64,000 nt of DNA from an uncultured Alphaproteobacteria bacterium (GCA_910576955.1 CAJTJB010000005.1:62001-126000), one strand, 5' to 3'. Counted from the stretch's first letter, positions 35,909-44,911 are shown. The notes: generated by a model not told the origin, from the sequence alone. Made by a program: numbers and translations.

Positions 35909-36519
35909 ACAAGATAAATATTATATCGTCAAACCGGATGTTCGCAGAAGATATAGCCGAACAGCTAAACCGTTATCTCGGGAATGAATACGCCGAAATA
36001 GGAGAACCGGAAAAAGAGACAGAACTTGTTTTTATTGATGAAGATGAAAACAAAGTTAAGGAAATCGCGGAAAAATATGCAGATTTGCCCATAGCGCTTT
36101 TTTCTTCAGAAGCAGAATCTTCCCAATATGCAGATATTGTTATTAAAAAGCCTGTTAAGCTGAATGATTTTTTATCAGCCGTAAAAAATAAAACCCTGCT
36201 GCCGAAGATTCGCCGCAAAGAATGCTTGAATTTTAAGGAATACAGCCTTTACCCGATAAAAAAAGAAATCATATCGGCAACTACCGGCAATAAGTTTAAG
36301 CTGACGGAAAAAGAAGTCGCCATTTTGAAATATTTATATCAAAACGCATCTCAAATTTCCGAAAAAGAAGACTTGCTTGAAAACGTTTGGGGATATAGCG
36401 CGGATGCGACCACTCACACGGTTGAAACGCATATCTACCGCCTGCGTCAAAAAGTGGAACAAGACGGAGGCAGCCAACTGATAATTACCGAAAATAACGG
36501 TTACAGGCTGAATATCTGA
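35905..36519 (+). CDS. OmpR-family winged-helix regulator with atypical receiver
   Basis: The 204-residue product has a shortened receiver-like domain (about 1-90) and a C-terminal winged-helix DNA-binding domain (about 105-204) with LTEKEVAILKYLYQN, HTVETHIYRLRQKVE and a final GYRLNI. The probable phospho-acceptor Asp is in FIDEDE and the conserved Lys-Pro in IKKPVK. The acidic pair that holds Mg2+ at the end of the first strand is replaced (IISSNRMF). Phosphorylation is therefore doubtful and the protein may respond without it. It overlaps the porin gene by four bases. No sensor kinase is adjacent. Confidence 0.8.
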   Translation: MNKINIISSNRMFAEDIAEQLNRYLGNEYAEIGEPEKETELVFIDEDENKVKEIAEKYADLPIALFSSEAESSQYADIVIKKPVKLNDFLSAVKNKTLLPKIRRKECLNFKEYSLYPIKKEIISATTGNKFKLTEKEVAILKYLYQNASQISEKEDLLENVWGYSADATTHTVETHIYRLRQKVEQDGGSQLIITENNGYRLNI

Positions 36520-36520
36520 T

Positions 36521-37543
36521 TTATTTGCTTAATCCGAGCGGCGTAAATGAAAAACGAATATTTTTCCAGTCATTATAGCGCGAACCGTTTTGCGTAGCTA
36601 AAACCGTAAAGACGTTATGGACTTCTTGGGCAATGCGGATGGCTCGCTCGGCACTGTCTGCTAAAGCTTGAAAATACATATCGGAACGGTAGCGCCCCAT
36701 ATCTTCAATTTGCACGTCTTTAATGCCACCCTCTTTGGTAAGCGATACATTGATAATCACTTCAATATTACGGTCATCTTTGCCACCGGCAATTGTTTTC
36801 CACGATTCCTGAATTTTTGATTTAACAAAGTCGATTCCCGAAACTGAAAGTTCGCTAAAGTAAGAGCCTTTGCTGTTGCCTCCTTCGATTCCCATATTTG
36901 TAACCGGTTCATCGTGTGGAATTTGCGCCGGCGTGTCATCTTCACCGATTTGCTTTTCTAAATCATCAACAGAATTCATTAGGCTTTCAAGCGGATTTGT
37001 ACTTCGAACAGCAGGCACTTTCTTCTTCGGTTGGGTGGTCGGAGCAGCCGGTTTCTTTGCCTGCTCCGGCTTTTTCTTCTGTTCAGGCTTTTTATTCGGC
37101 TTTAATTGTGGTTTCTTTTGCGGTATAGGCGCCGGCTTTTTCTTTTCCTTTTTCGGCTGCTCCGATTCTTTTTTGGGCTCGTCTTTATTTTCTTCAAATT
37201 TCGGAGCTTCTTCAAGCAAAGAGGGTGCTTTGATGTCTGTTTCTTCAATGACAGGTTCGGGCTTCGGCTCTTCCTTAATTTCCGGTGTGGGAGCAGGCTG
37301 TTTTTGAGTAAAAGTTTCTTCAACCGGCTTTTCTTTCCGCGTTGCCGGCTTTCGTTCCTCGCCTCTCACCGCTTTTTCGGGAATGTTTGTCATATCCGAA
37401 ATAACAACATCATCAAGATTAACAATTATCGGCGGTTGCTCATCAAACTCATGCTTACCGGAAAAAAACGATATATCCGTCACGCACAGCAGCAAGACGG
37501 CTGTGTGAAGAATAATCGATTTGTAAACATAGTTTTTCTGCAT
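36521..37543 (-). CDS. tolA: TolA-like envelope protein
   Basis: TolA links the inner-membrane TolQR motor to the outer membrane. The 340-residue product has one N-terminal membrane helix (about 9-26), a long Pro-, Lys- and Glu-rich periplasmic stretch (about 55-180), and a folded C-terminal domain with VKSKIQESWKTIAG and VIINVSLTKEGGIKDVQIED. The repeat-rich stem is Pro/Lys-rich rather than the Ala-rich helix of enterobacterial TolA, so a TonB label is possible. The tolQ-tolR context decides for TolA. Confidence 0.85.
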   Translation of the reverse strand: MQKNYVYKSIILHTAVLLLCVTDISFFSGKHEFDEQPPIIVNLDDVVISDMTNIPEKAVRGEERKPATRKEKPVEETFTQKQPAPTPEIKEEPKPEPVIEETDIKAPSLLEEAPKFEENKDEPKKESEQPKKEKKKPAPIPQKKPQLKPNKKPEQKKKPEQAKKPAAPTTQPKKKVPAVRSTNPLESLMNSVDDLEKQIGEDDTPAQIPHDEPVTNMGIEGGNSKGSYFSELSVSGIDFVKSKIQESWKTIAGGKDDRNIEVIINVSLTKEGGIKDVQIEDMGRYRSDMYFQALADSAERAIRIAQEVHNVFTVLATQNGSRYNDWKNIRFSFTPLGLSK

Positions 37544-37554
37544 AAGGCAACTTT

Positions 37555-37983
37555 CTATTTTGTATTTTTCCGTGCTTCTGTTTTTAATCCGACCTTGCTG
37601 AAACCGGCATCTTTCAACATAGCCATCAGCCCGATAACGCTGCCATATGCGGAAGAGGCATCACCGGAAATAGTAATAGTAACGTCTTTATTCTCGCCTT
37701 TAATCGCCATAATCTTATCAATAACGGTATCAGGCTCTATTGCACTTTGCCCGATATAATAGACGCCGTCTTTGTCAACGCTGATGTTAATGGAGGTTTC
37801 CTTGCCGTTAAGGTTTCCGCCACCGACTTTCGGCAAGTCAAGCGGAATACCGGAAGTCATCAAAGGTGCTGCAACCATAAACACTACTAACAGCACCATC
37901 ATAACGTCCATTAGGTTTGTCATATTGATGTTTGCATTGCGTCTGCTGCTTCTGCGTTGGATTCGCCCGTTAATAATCGCCAT
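37555..37983 (-). CDS. tolR: TolR-like proton-channel component
   Basis: This is an ExbD/TolR-family protein of the proton-driven motor that powers TolA. The 142-residue product has a basic N-terminus, one membrane helix containing the key Asp in NLMDVMMVLLVVFMV (about 24-38), and a periplasmic domain ending with IGLMAMLKDAGFSKVGLKTE. It lies four bases after tolQ with GGAGAA as ribosome binding site, and 11 bases before tolA. Confidence 0.93.
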   Translation of the reverse strand: MAIINGRIQRRSSRRNANINMTNLMDVMMVLLVVFMVAAPLMTSGIPLDLPKVGGGNLNGKETSINISVDKDGVYYIGQSAIEPDTVIDKIMAIKGENKDVTITISGDASSAYGSVIGLMAMLKDAGFSKVGLKTEARKNTK

Positions 37984-37987
37984 TTCT

Positions 37988-38722
37988 TTATTCTCCGGCC
38001 AATTCGGCTTTAATCGCCGTATCGTCTATCTCGCGGGATAATATGCTCGAAAACTCCGCCATAAAATTCTCAAGCTTTTTGGTATAGCGTTCAATATCCG
38101 AGGTTATGATATTGTATGCAACATATGCCGGAATAGCGGCAATCAAGCCAAATGCGGTGGTAAACAGCGCCTCGGCGATACCGGGAGCAATAGAAGTCAA
38201 TGAATTGCTTTGCGTAACGGCAATTGCATTAAAGCAGGAAATAATGCCCCAAACCGTTCCGAATAGCCCGACCAAAGGTGCAACCGAACCGGTAGAAGCC
38301 AAAAAGCCCAAATGATTATCCAAATCATCCAACTCTTTATCCATAGAAACCAGCATAGCTTTTTCGATTCGCTGTTGTAAAGAAACGCCTCGAAGTCCCC
38401 TGTCGGTTTTAGATTTCATAATATTCGTCCGCCGCCATTCTTTCATAGCAGCCACAAACATAGCCGACATCGGGTCTTGCGGATTCCCGATAGAATCATA
38501 CAGTTTGTCAAGCGAGCCGCCGGACCAAAAACGCTCTTCAAACAGTTTGGAAAGCCTTTTAACCTGCCGCAGAGTGTTAAATTTCTCAAAAATAATTGCC
38601 CACGACCAAACCGAGGCAGCAATCAAACCAATCATAACTGCTTTAGTAATAAGGTCTGAAGACCACACCATACTCCACATAGAAAGTTGGTTGACAGCTT
38701 CTGTAGCGACTTCTGTTTCCAT
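37988..38722 (-). CDS. tolQ: TolQ-like proton-channel component
   Basis: This is a MotA/TolQ/ExbB-family inner-membrane protein forming the proton channel with TolR. The 244-residue product has three membrane segments: about 20-40, then two adjoining ones near 140-160 and 175-195 that contain LGFLASTGSVAPLVGLFGTV and GIAEALFTTAFGLIAAIPAY, both family blocks. The start at 38722 is preferred because AAGGAA lies nine bases before it and homologues start nearby; an in-frame codon at 38794 has no site. No ybgC gene precedes it. Confidence 0.93.
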   Translation of the reverse strand: METEVATEAVNQLSMWSMVWSSDLITKAVMIGLIAASVWSWAIIFEKFNTLRQVKRLSKLFEERFWSGGSLDKLYDSIGNPQDPMSAMFVAAMKEWRRTNIMKSKTDRGLRGVSLQQRIEKAMLVSMDKELDDLDNHLGFLASTGSVAPLVGLFGTVWGIISCFNAIAVTQSNSLTSIAPGIAEALFTTAFGLIAAIPAYVAYNIITSDIERYTKKLENFMAEFSSILSREIDDTAIKAELAGE

Positions 38723-38805
38723 ATTATTTTGTTCCTTATTGTAAAAAAAATAAACCTCTGAATGTAGCTTTATCATATAATTATGAAAAATCAACTAATC
38801 AAAAC

Positions 38806-38853
38806 AAAAAAAGAGTTGTTATTTAGGTTTAACCCCAAAAACAACTCTTTTTT
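38806..38853 (-). terminator. Terminator of the small membrane gene
   Basis: On the minus strand AAAAAAGAGTTGTT and its complement form a strong stem with a loop of about 18 bases and a T run. It directly follows the stop at 38856 and separates that gene from tolQ. Confidence 0.75.
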
Positions 38854-38855
38854 AT

Positions 38856-39179
38856 TTACAACAGGCTTATCATCCAGCTTAAAAACAGATAACCGCCTAA
38901 AAGGAGCGCACCGGCAACAATAACGAGAGCAAGCACCCCGATAAGCGAGAGCAGCCAGCGCCCGACAAATTTGTGCATTCCGGTTGCCCAAAAGATGAGG
39001 AACAACACAAGATAAAGCACGGTTTTTGCAGATAAGCCAAAGCCTCCTATAAAATTTATGATTGCAGGAAAACAAAAGTCCTGCAAAAAATCAGTTTTGG
39101 CGTTGAGGTAACCTACAAGCCAAACTGCCATCCAAGCGCATATAGCAGCCCAGATGAAATTAAAAATAATTCCTTTCAT
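38856..39179 (-). CDS. Small tryptophan-rich membrane protein, unknown
   Basis: The 107-residue product has three hydrophobic helices (about 8-26, 52-70 and 76-103) with several Trp residues (FIWAAICAWMAVWLVGYL near the start). I do not recognise the family. A frame-shifted reading frame at 38791-39075 overlaps it, but this frame is favoured because it is consistently hydrophobic and is bracketed by terminators. It is probably monocistronic. Confidence 0.55.
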   Translation of the reverse strand: MKGIIFNFIWAAICAWMAVWLVGYLNAKTDFLQDFCFPAIINFIGGFGLSAKTVLYLVLFLIFWATGMHKFVGRWLLSLIGVLALVIVAGALLLGGYLFLSWMISLL

Positions 39180-39235
39180 AATAAAATTTTTTACTAAAAA
39201 GAGTATATCACATTTTTAAGCAAAAAGCAAGTTTT

Positions 39236-39263
39236 TTCAAAAAAACAGCCTCCGAACAGAGGC
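39236..39263 (-). terminator. Terminator after the secreted unknown gene
   Basis: On the minus strand AGCCTC and GAGGCT form a stem with a six-base loop, followed by G and a run of T. It lies eight bases after the stop at 39272. Confidence 0.75.
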
Positions 39264-39271
39264 TTTAATTT

Positions 39272-39889
39272 TTATTCCAAAGTATCAGACCACTTAATAT
39301 GGTTAATACAATCCGACGCAAGCGTTCCTTTAATCTTGCAAATATGAATGCTGATATCCGGCGCGCCTGCCATATTATAACAAATATCTCCTGCCGTTGT
39401 AATACGGCGCATTTGTGCTTGTTTTGCCGGCACATCTTTGAAGACAAAAGCAAACACCCGTTTGGAATAAACCAGATTGAGTGCCATCGCTTTAATATCT
39501 TTATCAAGTTCGGATTTTAAGACAACATTAAAAGAGCATCTTGAACGCCCGCCCATATCTCTGAAAATCTTAAAGCTGCCTTTTTGTATACCGACAAACA
39601 TCTCTCCCTTAAGAGGGGTAACCGGAACAGGTTGGAGAGGACTTTCCTCGGTGGCGCTATCTTTTTTTACTTCTTGAGAAAGGCGTTCAATTGCATCATC
39701 AAATGTTTTAACTTTGGTAACATCTTTTTCCGTATCGGAAAACTCGCTAAACATCTCGTCAAATAAAGCATCATCTTCAGTTGAAGAAGAAACCGGAGCT
39801 TCGTCTTCCTCTAAAAGTTGCGCATAAGATTGAGAAACGAAGCCCAAAGATAAGATAAAAGCAATAGCAAAAAACGTAAGCTTTCTCAT
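39272..39889 (-). CDS. Secreted protein of unknown function, paralogue A
   Basis: The 205-residue product has a signal peptide (about 1-23, SYA-QLL), an acidic low-complexity segment (about 24-60) and a C-terminal domain from about 90. I do not recognise it. The C-terminal domain appears distantly related to the neighbouring upstream gene product. Both have a Cys-x-Phe-x-Val strand (CSFNVVL here, CDFTVTL there), an ALNL/TLNL strand about 16 residues later, and a later Cys-Tyr pair (ICYNM and KCYLL) followed by another Cys. It starts nine bases after the upstream gene, so the two are co-transcribed. Confidence 0.7.
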   Translation of the reverse strand: MRKLTFFAIAFILSLGFVSQSYAQLLEEDEAPVSSSTEDDALFDEMFSEFSDTEKDVTKVKTFDDAIERLSQEVKKDSATEESPLQPVPVTPLKGEMFVGIQKGSFKIFRDMGGRSRCSFNVVLKSELDKDIKAMALNLVYSKRVFAFVFKDVPAKQAQMRRITTAGDICYNMAGAPDISIHICKIKGTLASDCINHIKWSDTLE

Positions 39890-39898
39890 TTCTATCCT

Positions 39899-40645
39899 TT
39901 AATTGATATCAGTCAATGTTTTGTCGGAAACACCGAGGTTTTCAACAATCTTACTGATAACATCATCAATGTCAGACAGCTCTTCGTTATGCAATTGCTG
40001 GTTTTGCGCGGCAATTTCCGTAACGGAAATACTTTTAAATTCTCCGAAATATTCGGGATTTGCAGTATCAACTAACTGAAACATTGCAGTGCAATCTTTA
40101 CCATCCGTATTGATAACATTTTTGTTGTCTGCATTCATATTTCTGGCAATGTCGCAAGGGGTAACGCTGTAATCTGCATTAGTCAGCAACAAATAGCATT
40201 TTTCGTTATCAACGTGTGTTTTAACGGAAATCTGTTTATTTGTACCAAATGCATTAACGGTCAACGCCGTAGCAAGAGGTTTGGAAACAGCTTGCTCGCC
40301 GAGCAGGTCGCTTTCTTGGATTGTTGCTCCTTCCCCCAAAACGGATTTGACATAGGCATCAAATTTAAAACGCTCATCCACCGTATCTTTCCAATTCAGG
40401 TTTAAAGTGAAATTTCTAAAATTAACGGCAGTTCTGTTATATAAAGTAACAGTAAAATCACATCCGGTAACAATTCCTTCTTTGGAAACAGGTTCAATGT
40501 CGTGAATCTTAAAAATAACGGCATCATTTCTGGTTGTAGGCTCAACAGTATCGGTTTTTTTTGCCGTGGCAGCCATTGCAGAACCAGACGTCAAAAGACC
40601 TGTGCTAAACAATAAAGCTGTTAAAAATCCTGTAAATTTCTTCAT
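39899..40645 (-). CDS. Secreted protein of unknown function, paralogue B
   Basis: The 248-residue product has a signal peptide (about 1-25, AMA-ATA), a beta-rich domain (about 45-200) and a helical, acidic C-terminal tail containing NEELSDIDDVISKIVENLGV. I do not recognise it. The domain starts FKIHDIEPVSKEGIVTGCDF and shares the spacing of Cys, Phe and Tyr residues with the next gene's product. The ATG at 40645 gives a cleaner signal peptide than the codon at 40657. Export to the periplasm or cell surface is likely; disulfides are possible because cysteines are conserved between the two. Confidence 0.72.
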   Translation of the reverse strand: MKKFTGFLTALLFSTGLLTSGSAMAATAKKTDTVEPTTRNDAVIFKIHDIEPVSKEGIVTGCDFTVTLYNRTAVNFRNFTLNLNWKDTVDERFKFDAYVKSVLGEGATIQESDLLGEQAVSKPLATALTVNAFGTNKQISVKTHVDNEKCYLLLTNADYSVTPCDIARNMNADNKNVINTDGKDCTAMFQLVDTANPEYFGEFKSISVTEIAAQNQQLHNEELSDIDDVISKIVENLGVSDKTLTDIN

Positions 40646-40727
40646 TTTAAACCCCAATTAGCATTTAGTTTGTGAGGTCATAATACAAAAAGATTATTTA
40701 TTTTTTATTAAATATCAGAAATAAAAA

Positions 40728-41519
40728 TCAAATATTATGCATTTCTTTGATTTTTATTTTTAAGCGCAATAAATCAGCCCACACTTTAGACTTCTGCGCT
40801 GTGCTGCGCAAAAGATAGGAGGGGTGATATGTGGCAAGAACGTTAATTTTTTTGCCCGATGAAATTGTATATTCAAGCCATTTTCCGCGCGTTCTGGAAA
40901 TCGAATCCGCTGTATCCATCACAGATTTTAAAGATATTCCGCCCAAAAGCAAAATAAAATCCGGCTCAATCAATTCTATCTGACGCTTTAAAAACGGCAG
41001 ACATACGGCAATTTCATCATCAGTAGGCGTTCTGTTCCCCGGTGGGCGCCATGGCAAAACATTTGTAATATAGCATTCGGAGCGTTCCAGTTGAATAGCT
41101 TGAAACATTTTATCCAAAAGCTTGCCGCATCTGCCGACAAAGGGTTTGCCGATTCTGTCCTCGTCTGCGCCGGGAGCTTCGCCGATTAACATAACCCGGG
41201 CTTTGTCCGCGCCATCTCCGAAAACGGTTGAAGCTGCGGTTTTTTTCAAATTGCAACCTTCAAAATTAAGCATAATATCGCGCAGTTCTTGTAAACTTTG
41301 CGCTTTGGCGCACAGTTCGCGGGCATTTTTTGAAACGGCGGAAAAAGATTGAACAGAGATTGTCGGTTTGGCTGAAACTGCCGGAGCAACAGCCGGAGAT
41401 GGAACAGAAACCTTAAAGGATTTTTGCGCTGTAAGACACGGCAAATCGGAACAGGTTTCATCCACGCCTGCCCATAAATACCAGTCAAGAGCCTCTTGTA
41501 TGTTAATTTGTTTATCCAT
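40728..41519 (-). CDS. Uracil-DNA glycosylase, family 4-type
   Basis: This base-excision repair enzyme removes uracil from DNA. The 263-residue product has VMLIGEAPGADEDRIGKPFV, then GKLLDKM, the block ITNVLPWRPPGNRTP and the C-terminal ATYHPSYLLR, all hallmarks of the iron-sulfur uracil-DNA glycosylases common in alphaproteobacteria. The first cluster region reads EGCNLKKTA. The start at 41519 gives MDKQINIQEALDWYLWAGVDE, which matches homologue starts; an ATG at 41537 is also possible and neither has a strong ribosome binding site. It is divergent from the TPR gene. Confidence 0.9.
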   Translation of the reverse strand: MDKQINIQEALDWYLWAGVDETCSDLPCLTAQKSFKVSVPSPAVAPAVSAKPTISVQSFSAVSKNARELCAKAQSLQELRDIMLNFEGCNLKKTAASTVFGDGADKARVMLIGEAPGADEDRIGKPFVGRCGKLLDKMFQAIQLERSECYITNVLPWRPPGNRTPTDDEIAVCLPFLKRQIELIEPDFILLLGGISLKSVMDTADSISRTRGKWLEYTISSGKKINVLATYHPSYLLRSTAQKSKVWADLLRLKIKIKEMHNI

Positions 41520-41652
41520 CTCTATCAAATTATACATATTACACTTTTTATTGCAATATAAAGCAATTATTTACACAAATATAATAAATTTAGTTTAAAG
41601 TTAAGCAAAAAATGATAATATAAAACTAATTATAACAGGATTCTTTCGGTAA

Positions 41653-43440
41653 ATGTTAAAAGCAGGCTATATAATAACATTATTGAGCGGTATCGGGATA
41701 TTTAATTCCTGCACGGCAAACTTTTTCAATATGCAAGAGTATGACAAGCAATACGCATATATGCAAAAACAAGAAACGGTCTACGGCAATTATCTTGCCG
41801 GAAGAATAGCCCATATCAGGCAAGATTATGATAATGCCGCTTATTACTATGTTAAAAGCCTTGAAAAGGGAATGGTAAATAAAGATTTATTAGGCAAAAC
41901 CTATATCATTTTAGCATCCCAAGGAAAGATTGATAAAGCGGCAAAATATGCCGAGATTGCCCGCAAAAATGGGGATGATAATACATTTATCGATGTCATT
42001 TTTGCCGTGCGGGATTTTAAATTCGGCAAATATAAAGAATCCCGCGACAGGCTAACCCAAATACAGGAGAAAACATATCAAAACCTGATAACTCCTTTGT
42101 TTGCGGCGTGGAGCTATACGGGCGAGGGAAACTATAATCAGGCAGTGGCAGAACTCGAAAAACTTTCGCAAACCGAAGAGATAAAAACGGTTTATTATCT
42201 GCATAAAGGGTTGATTGCCGAATATTTTAAAGACCCTAATACGGCACAAAAATGCTACGATATAGTTATAAATGACCGCGGTGGAGATGTGTCATTTCGT
42301 GCATTGCAGATAATAACTAATTTTTTTGTTCGCAGCGGCAATAAGGGCAAAGCCGAAAATCTGGTATCAAAATATTATGGCACAAGTAATATCAAAGAAA
42401 TGCTTTCAAGCTTAAATAAAAAAATCAAAGAAAGCGATTCGTCGGTTCCGTTGTTAATCGATTCGGCTAATAAAGGTGCGGCGGAAGTCTTTTTGGAAGT
42501 TGCATTGCTGTTTAAATCAATTCCGGCCGGATATGACTATGCGCAAATGTATATGGCCGTTTCAGAATATTTTAACCCTGATAATGATATCACGAAAATT
42601 GCTATGGCGGATATCTTTGAAGAGCGGCAAATGTATAAAGATGCCAATAAATATTACGATTCGGTCAGCAAAAAATCTGAAATGTTTTATCCTGCGCAAA
42701 TTAAAAAAGCCAATAATCTGTCGGAAGAAAAACAATATGATGCCGCAGTAAAAGTGCTGAAAAAACTCTTGCGTGATAATCCTAAAAATTTTCAGGTGCT
42801 ATTTAATTTGGGGGATGTCCTCCGCATAAACAATCAGCAAACGGATGCGATAAAATATTATAATGAGGCAATTGATTCGATTTTTTACGAAAGTGAAAAA
42901 TACTGGCCCGTATATTATGCCCTTGCCGTATCGTATGATAAAAACAAAGAATGGGTAAAAGCGCAGGAAAGTTTGGAAAAAGCGCTGAAATTAAGCAATC
43001 GCCACCCGCAGGTATTAAATTATTTGGGCTATAGCTGGCTCAAATACAATATAAATGTTGATAAGGCAGCCTCAATGATTTTGGAGGCATATGAAAAAGA
43101 GCCGAATGACGGCGTGATAATAGATAGTTTGGGGTGGGTTTATTTTAAAACCGGAGATTATAAAAATGCAATTCTATATCTCGAAAAAGCCTCTGAATTA
43201 AACCCTCAAAACGCTGTTATCAGTGATCATCTGGGGGATGCATATTGGTTGGGCGGACGCAAAAATGAAGCTGTTTTCCAGTGGAAACGTGCACTCAAGC
43301 AAGAAGAAGATAATGAAGACCTTAATAAAAAGAACGTTAAAAGCAAAATCGAAAACGGCTTAAACCGTTCAGATGTGCTAACGCTTAAGGATGAGCAATT
43401 ATATCACAGTCTGCAAGATCTAGAAAATATAACTAATTAG
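41653..43440 (+). CDS. TPR-repeat envelope protein
   Basis: The 595-residue product has a hydrophobic N-terminal segment ending in FNSC (about residue 19). This may be a signal peptide, but it is not a canonical lipobox. The rest is tetratricopeptide repeats almost throughout, clearest at about 45-110, 355-450 and 455-550 (for example YLGYSWLKYNINVDKAASM and GDYKNAILYLEKASELNPQ). TPR proteins of this kind act as scaffolds; no catalytic motif is seen. The arrangement resembles long TPR proteins found widely in alphaproteobacteria. It converges on glmM, with seven bases between the stops. Confidence 0.8.
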   Translation: MLKAGYIITLLSGIGIFNSCTANFFNMQEYDKQYAYMQKQETVYGNYLAGRIAHIRQDYDNAAYYYVKSLEKGMVNKDLLGKTYIILASQGKIDKAAKYAEIARKNGDDNTFIDVIFAVRDFKFGKYKESRDRLTQIQEKTYQNLITPLFAAWSYTGEGNYNQAVAELEKLSQTEEIKTVYYLHKGLIAEYFKDPNTAQKCYDIVINDRGGDVSFRALQIITNFFVRSGNKGKAENLVSKYYGTSNIKEMLSSLNKKIKESDSSVPLLIDSANKGAAEVFLEVALLFKSIPAGYDYAQMYMAVSEYFNPDNDITKIAMADIFEERQMYKDANKYYDSVSKKSEMFYPAQIKKANNLSEEKQYDAAVKVLKKLLRDNPKNFQVLFNLGDVLRINNQQTDAIKYYNEAIDSIFYESEKYWPVYYALAVSYDKNKEWVKAQESLEKALKLSNRHPQVLNYLGYSWLKYNINVDKAASMILEAYEKEPNDGVIIDSLGWVYFKTGDYKNAILYLEKASELNPQNAVISDHLGDAYWLGGRKNEAVFQWKRALKQEEDNEDLNKKNVKSKIENGLNRSDVLTLKDEQLYHSLQDLENITN

Positions 43441-43447
43441 CAACAGT

Positions 43448-44863
43448 TTATTTTTGATATTTGATGATTTGCGCTTTTAATTGTTCCGCAAGTTCCCGAA
43501 CCAGCTTTTCATCTTTTCCCTCAACGCGCAGTTTTATAACGGGTTCAGTGCCGGATTTGCGCGCAATAAGATTGCTGTTTGCGCCCAGCTTGTCTTTTGC
43601 GGCGGCTAATGCCGTTTTAACATCCTCATATTCCACGCTCTGTTGCATATATTCGCTGGTAGAAAACCGTATATTTTCTATAATGCAGGGGTAGGGGTTA
43701 AAAATCGGAAAAATCTCGCTCATTTGTCTGCCGTCTTCAAGATAGGCAAGCGAGAGTATAAGCGCGGTTGCCAGGGCATCACCGCTCACGGCATAATCCG
43801 ATAAAACAATGTGCCCGACAAGTTCGCCGCCCAAAACTGCCTTCTTTTCTTTCATTAAATCAATAACATATCGCTCGCCGACTTTGCTCTTGTAATAAAC
43901 AATGCCTTGCTTTTCAAAATATTCGCCCAGCCCGAGGTTAGACCACTCGGTGCTAATAACCGTATTTGCGGCAAGTTTATCGTGTTTTTTCAAATATTGG
44001 GCTAGAAAACAAAGCAGTTGGTCGCCATCAATTACCTTGCCGTTATTATCAACCAATATAACCCTATCGCCATCTCCATCAACAGCAATGCCGAAATGGG
44101 CGTGCGCATTGCGAACGGTTTCTGAAAGCGATTCGGTGTGTTGTGAGCCGCAGTCTTTATTGATATTAAAGCCGTCCGGAGTGTTGTTTATGGCAATAAT
44201 GCCCGCTCCCAAATCTTTAAAAGTTTGTGGCAAAATGGAAAAATAAGCTCCGTTTGCGCAATCTAATACTACTCTTAAGCCCTGTAAAGCTTTATAATTC
44301 GGGGCAATGTTGCGCATTTTATGGATGTAATTTTCAATAACATTTTCGTCTTTGATAATTCGTCCAAGGGGTGAAGGGCTTTTGTTTGGTTTGTTGTTAT
44401 TATCGATTTTGCCGTTGTTATTGTTATTATGAGCGTTATTCTTATTGTTATAATCGCTGTCTTTTTGGTTCAAAAGCCCTTCAATTTGTGCATAAAGCTC
44501 ATCCGAAAATTTATTGCCGTTTCTGTCGATAAGCTTTATGCCATTGTCATGATACGGGTTATGTGATGCGGTAATCATCAAAGCCATATCAATATTAAGG
44601 TTCTTTGCCTCAAGGGTGACTAACGGAGTAGGAACAACGCCCAAAGAAATAACGGAAACGCCGTTTGCCGTAAAACCGGCGCATAAAGCAGCTTCCAGCA
44701 TATCTCCGGAAATTCGCGTATCTTTGCCGATAGCCACAGTTTTTTTCTCTTTGCAGACAAGCCAGCTTAAAACGCCCGCAAGCTCAAAAGCAAAATCTGC
44801 CGTCATCGGATAAACATTAGCTGTTCCGCGAACACCGTCTGTTCCAAATAATTTGTTAGCCAT
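43448..44863 (-). CDS. glmM: Phosphoglucosamine mutase with Asn-rich insert
   Basis: GlmM converts glucosamine-6-phosphate to glucosamine-1-phosphate for UDP-GlcNAc, feeding peptidoglycan and lipid A synthesis. The 471-residue product has FGTDGVRGTAN (6-16), the phosphoserine in ITASHNP (Ser100), the metal loop DGDGDR, and the C-terminal phosphate-binding RKSGTEPVIKLRVEG. Between residues about 134 and 166 it carries an Asn-rich insert with runs of up to five Asn that normal 445-450-residue homologues lack. The start at 44863 has GGAG upstream. It is placed between an outer-membrane barrel gene and the TPR gene. Confidence 0.95.
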   Translation of the reverse strand: MANKLFGTDGVRGTANVYPMTADFAFELAGVLSWLVCKEKKTVAIGKDTRISGDMLEAALCAGFTANGVSVISLGVVPTPLVTLEAKNLNIDMALMITASHNPYHDNGIKLIDRNGNKFSDELYAQIEGLLNQKDSDYNNKNNAHNNNNNGKIDNNNKPNKSPSPLGRIIKDENVIENYIHKMRNIAPNYKALQGLRVVLDCANGAYFSILPQTFKDLGAGIIAINNTPDGFNINKDCGSQHTESLSETVRNAHAHFGIAVDGDGDRVILVDNNGKVIDGDQLLCFLAQYLKKHDKLAANTVISTEWSNLGLGEYFEKQGIVYYKSKVGERYVIDLMKEKKAVLGGELVGHIVLSDYAVSGDALATALILSLAYLEDGRQMSEIFPIFNPYPCIIENIRFSTSEYMQQSVEYEDVKTALAAAKDKLGANSNLIARKSGTEPVIKLRVEGKDEKLVRELAEQLKAQIIKYQK

Positions 44864-44911
44864 GATAACAAACTCCAAAATCAATTATTAACCATATTAC
44901 AATAGGCAGAT

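Noticed and set aside
36870..37307. Long plus-strand frames opposite tolA
   Set aside because: They mirror the Pro/Lys-rich low-complexity stem of tolA read on the other strand.
38791..39075. 94-codon minus-strand frame overlapping the small membrane gene
   Set aside because: It runs through the terminator hairpin at its 3' end and is less coherent than the hydrophobic frame at 38856-39179.
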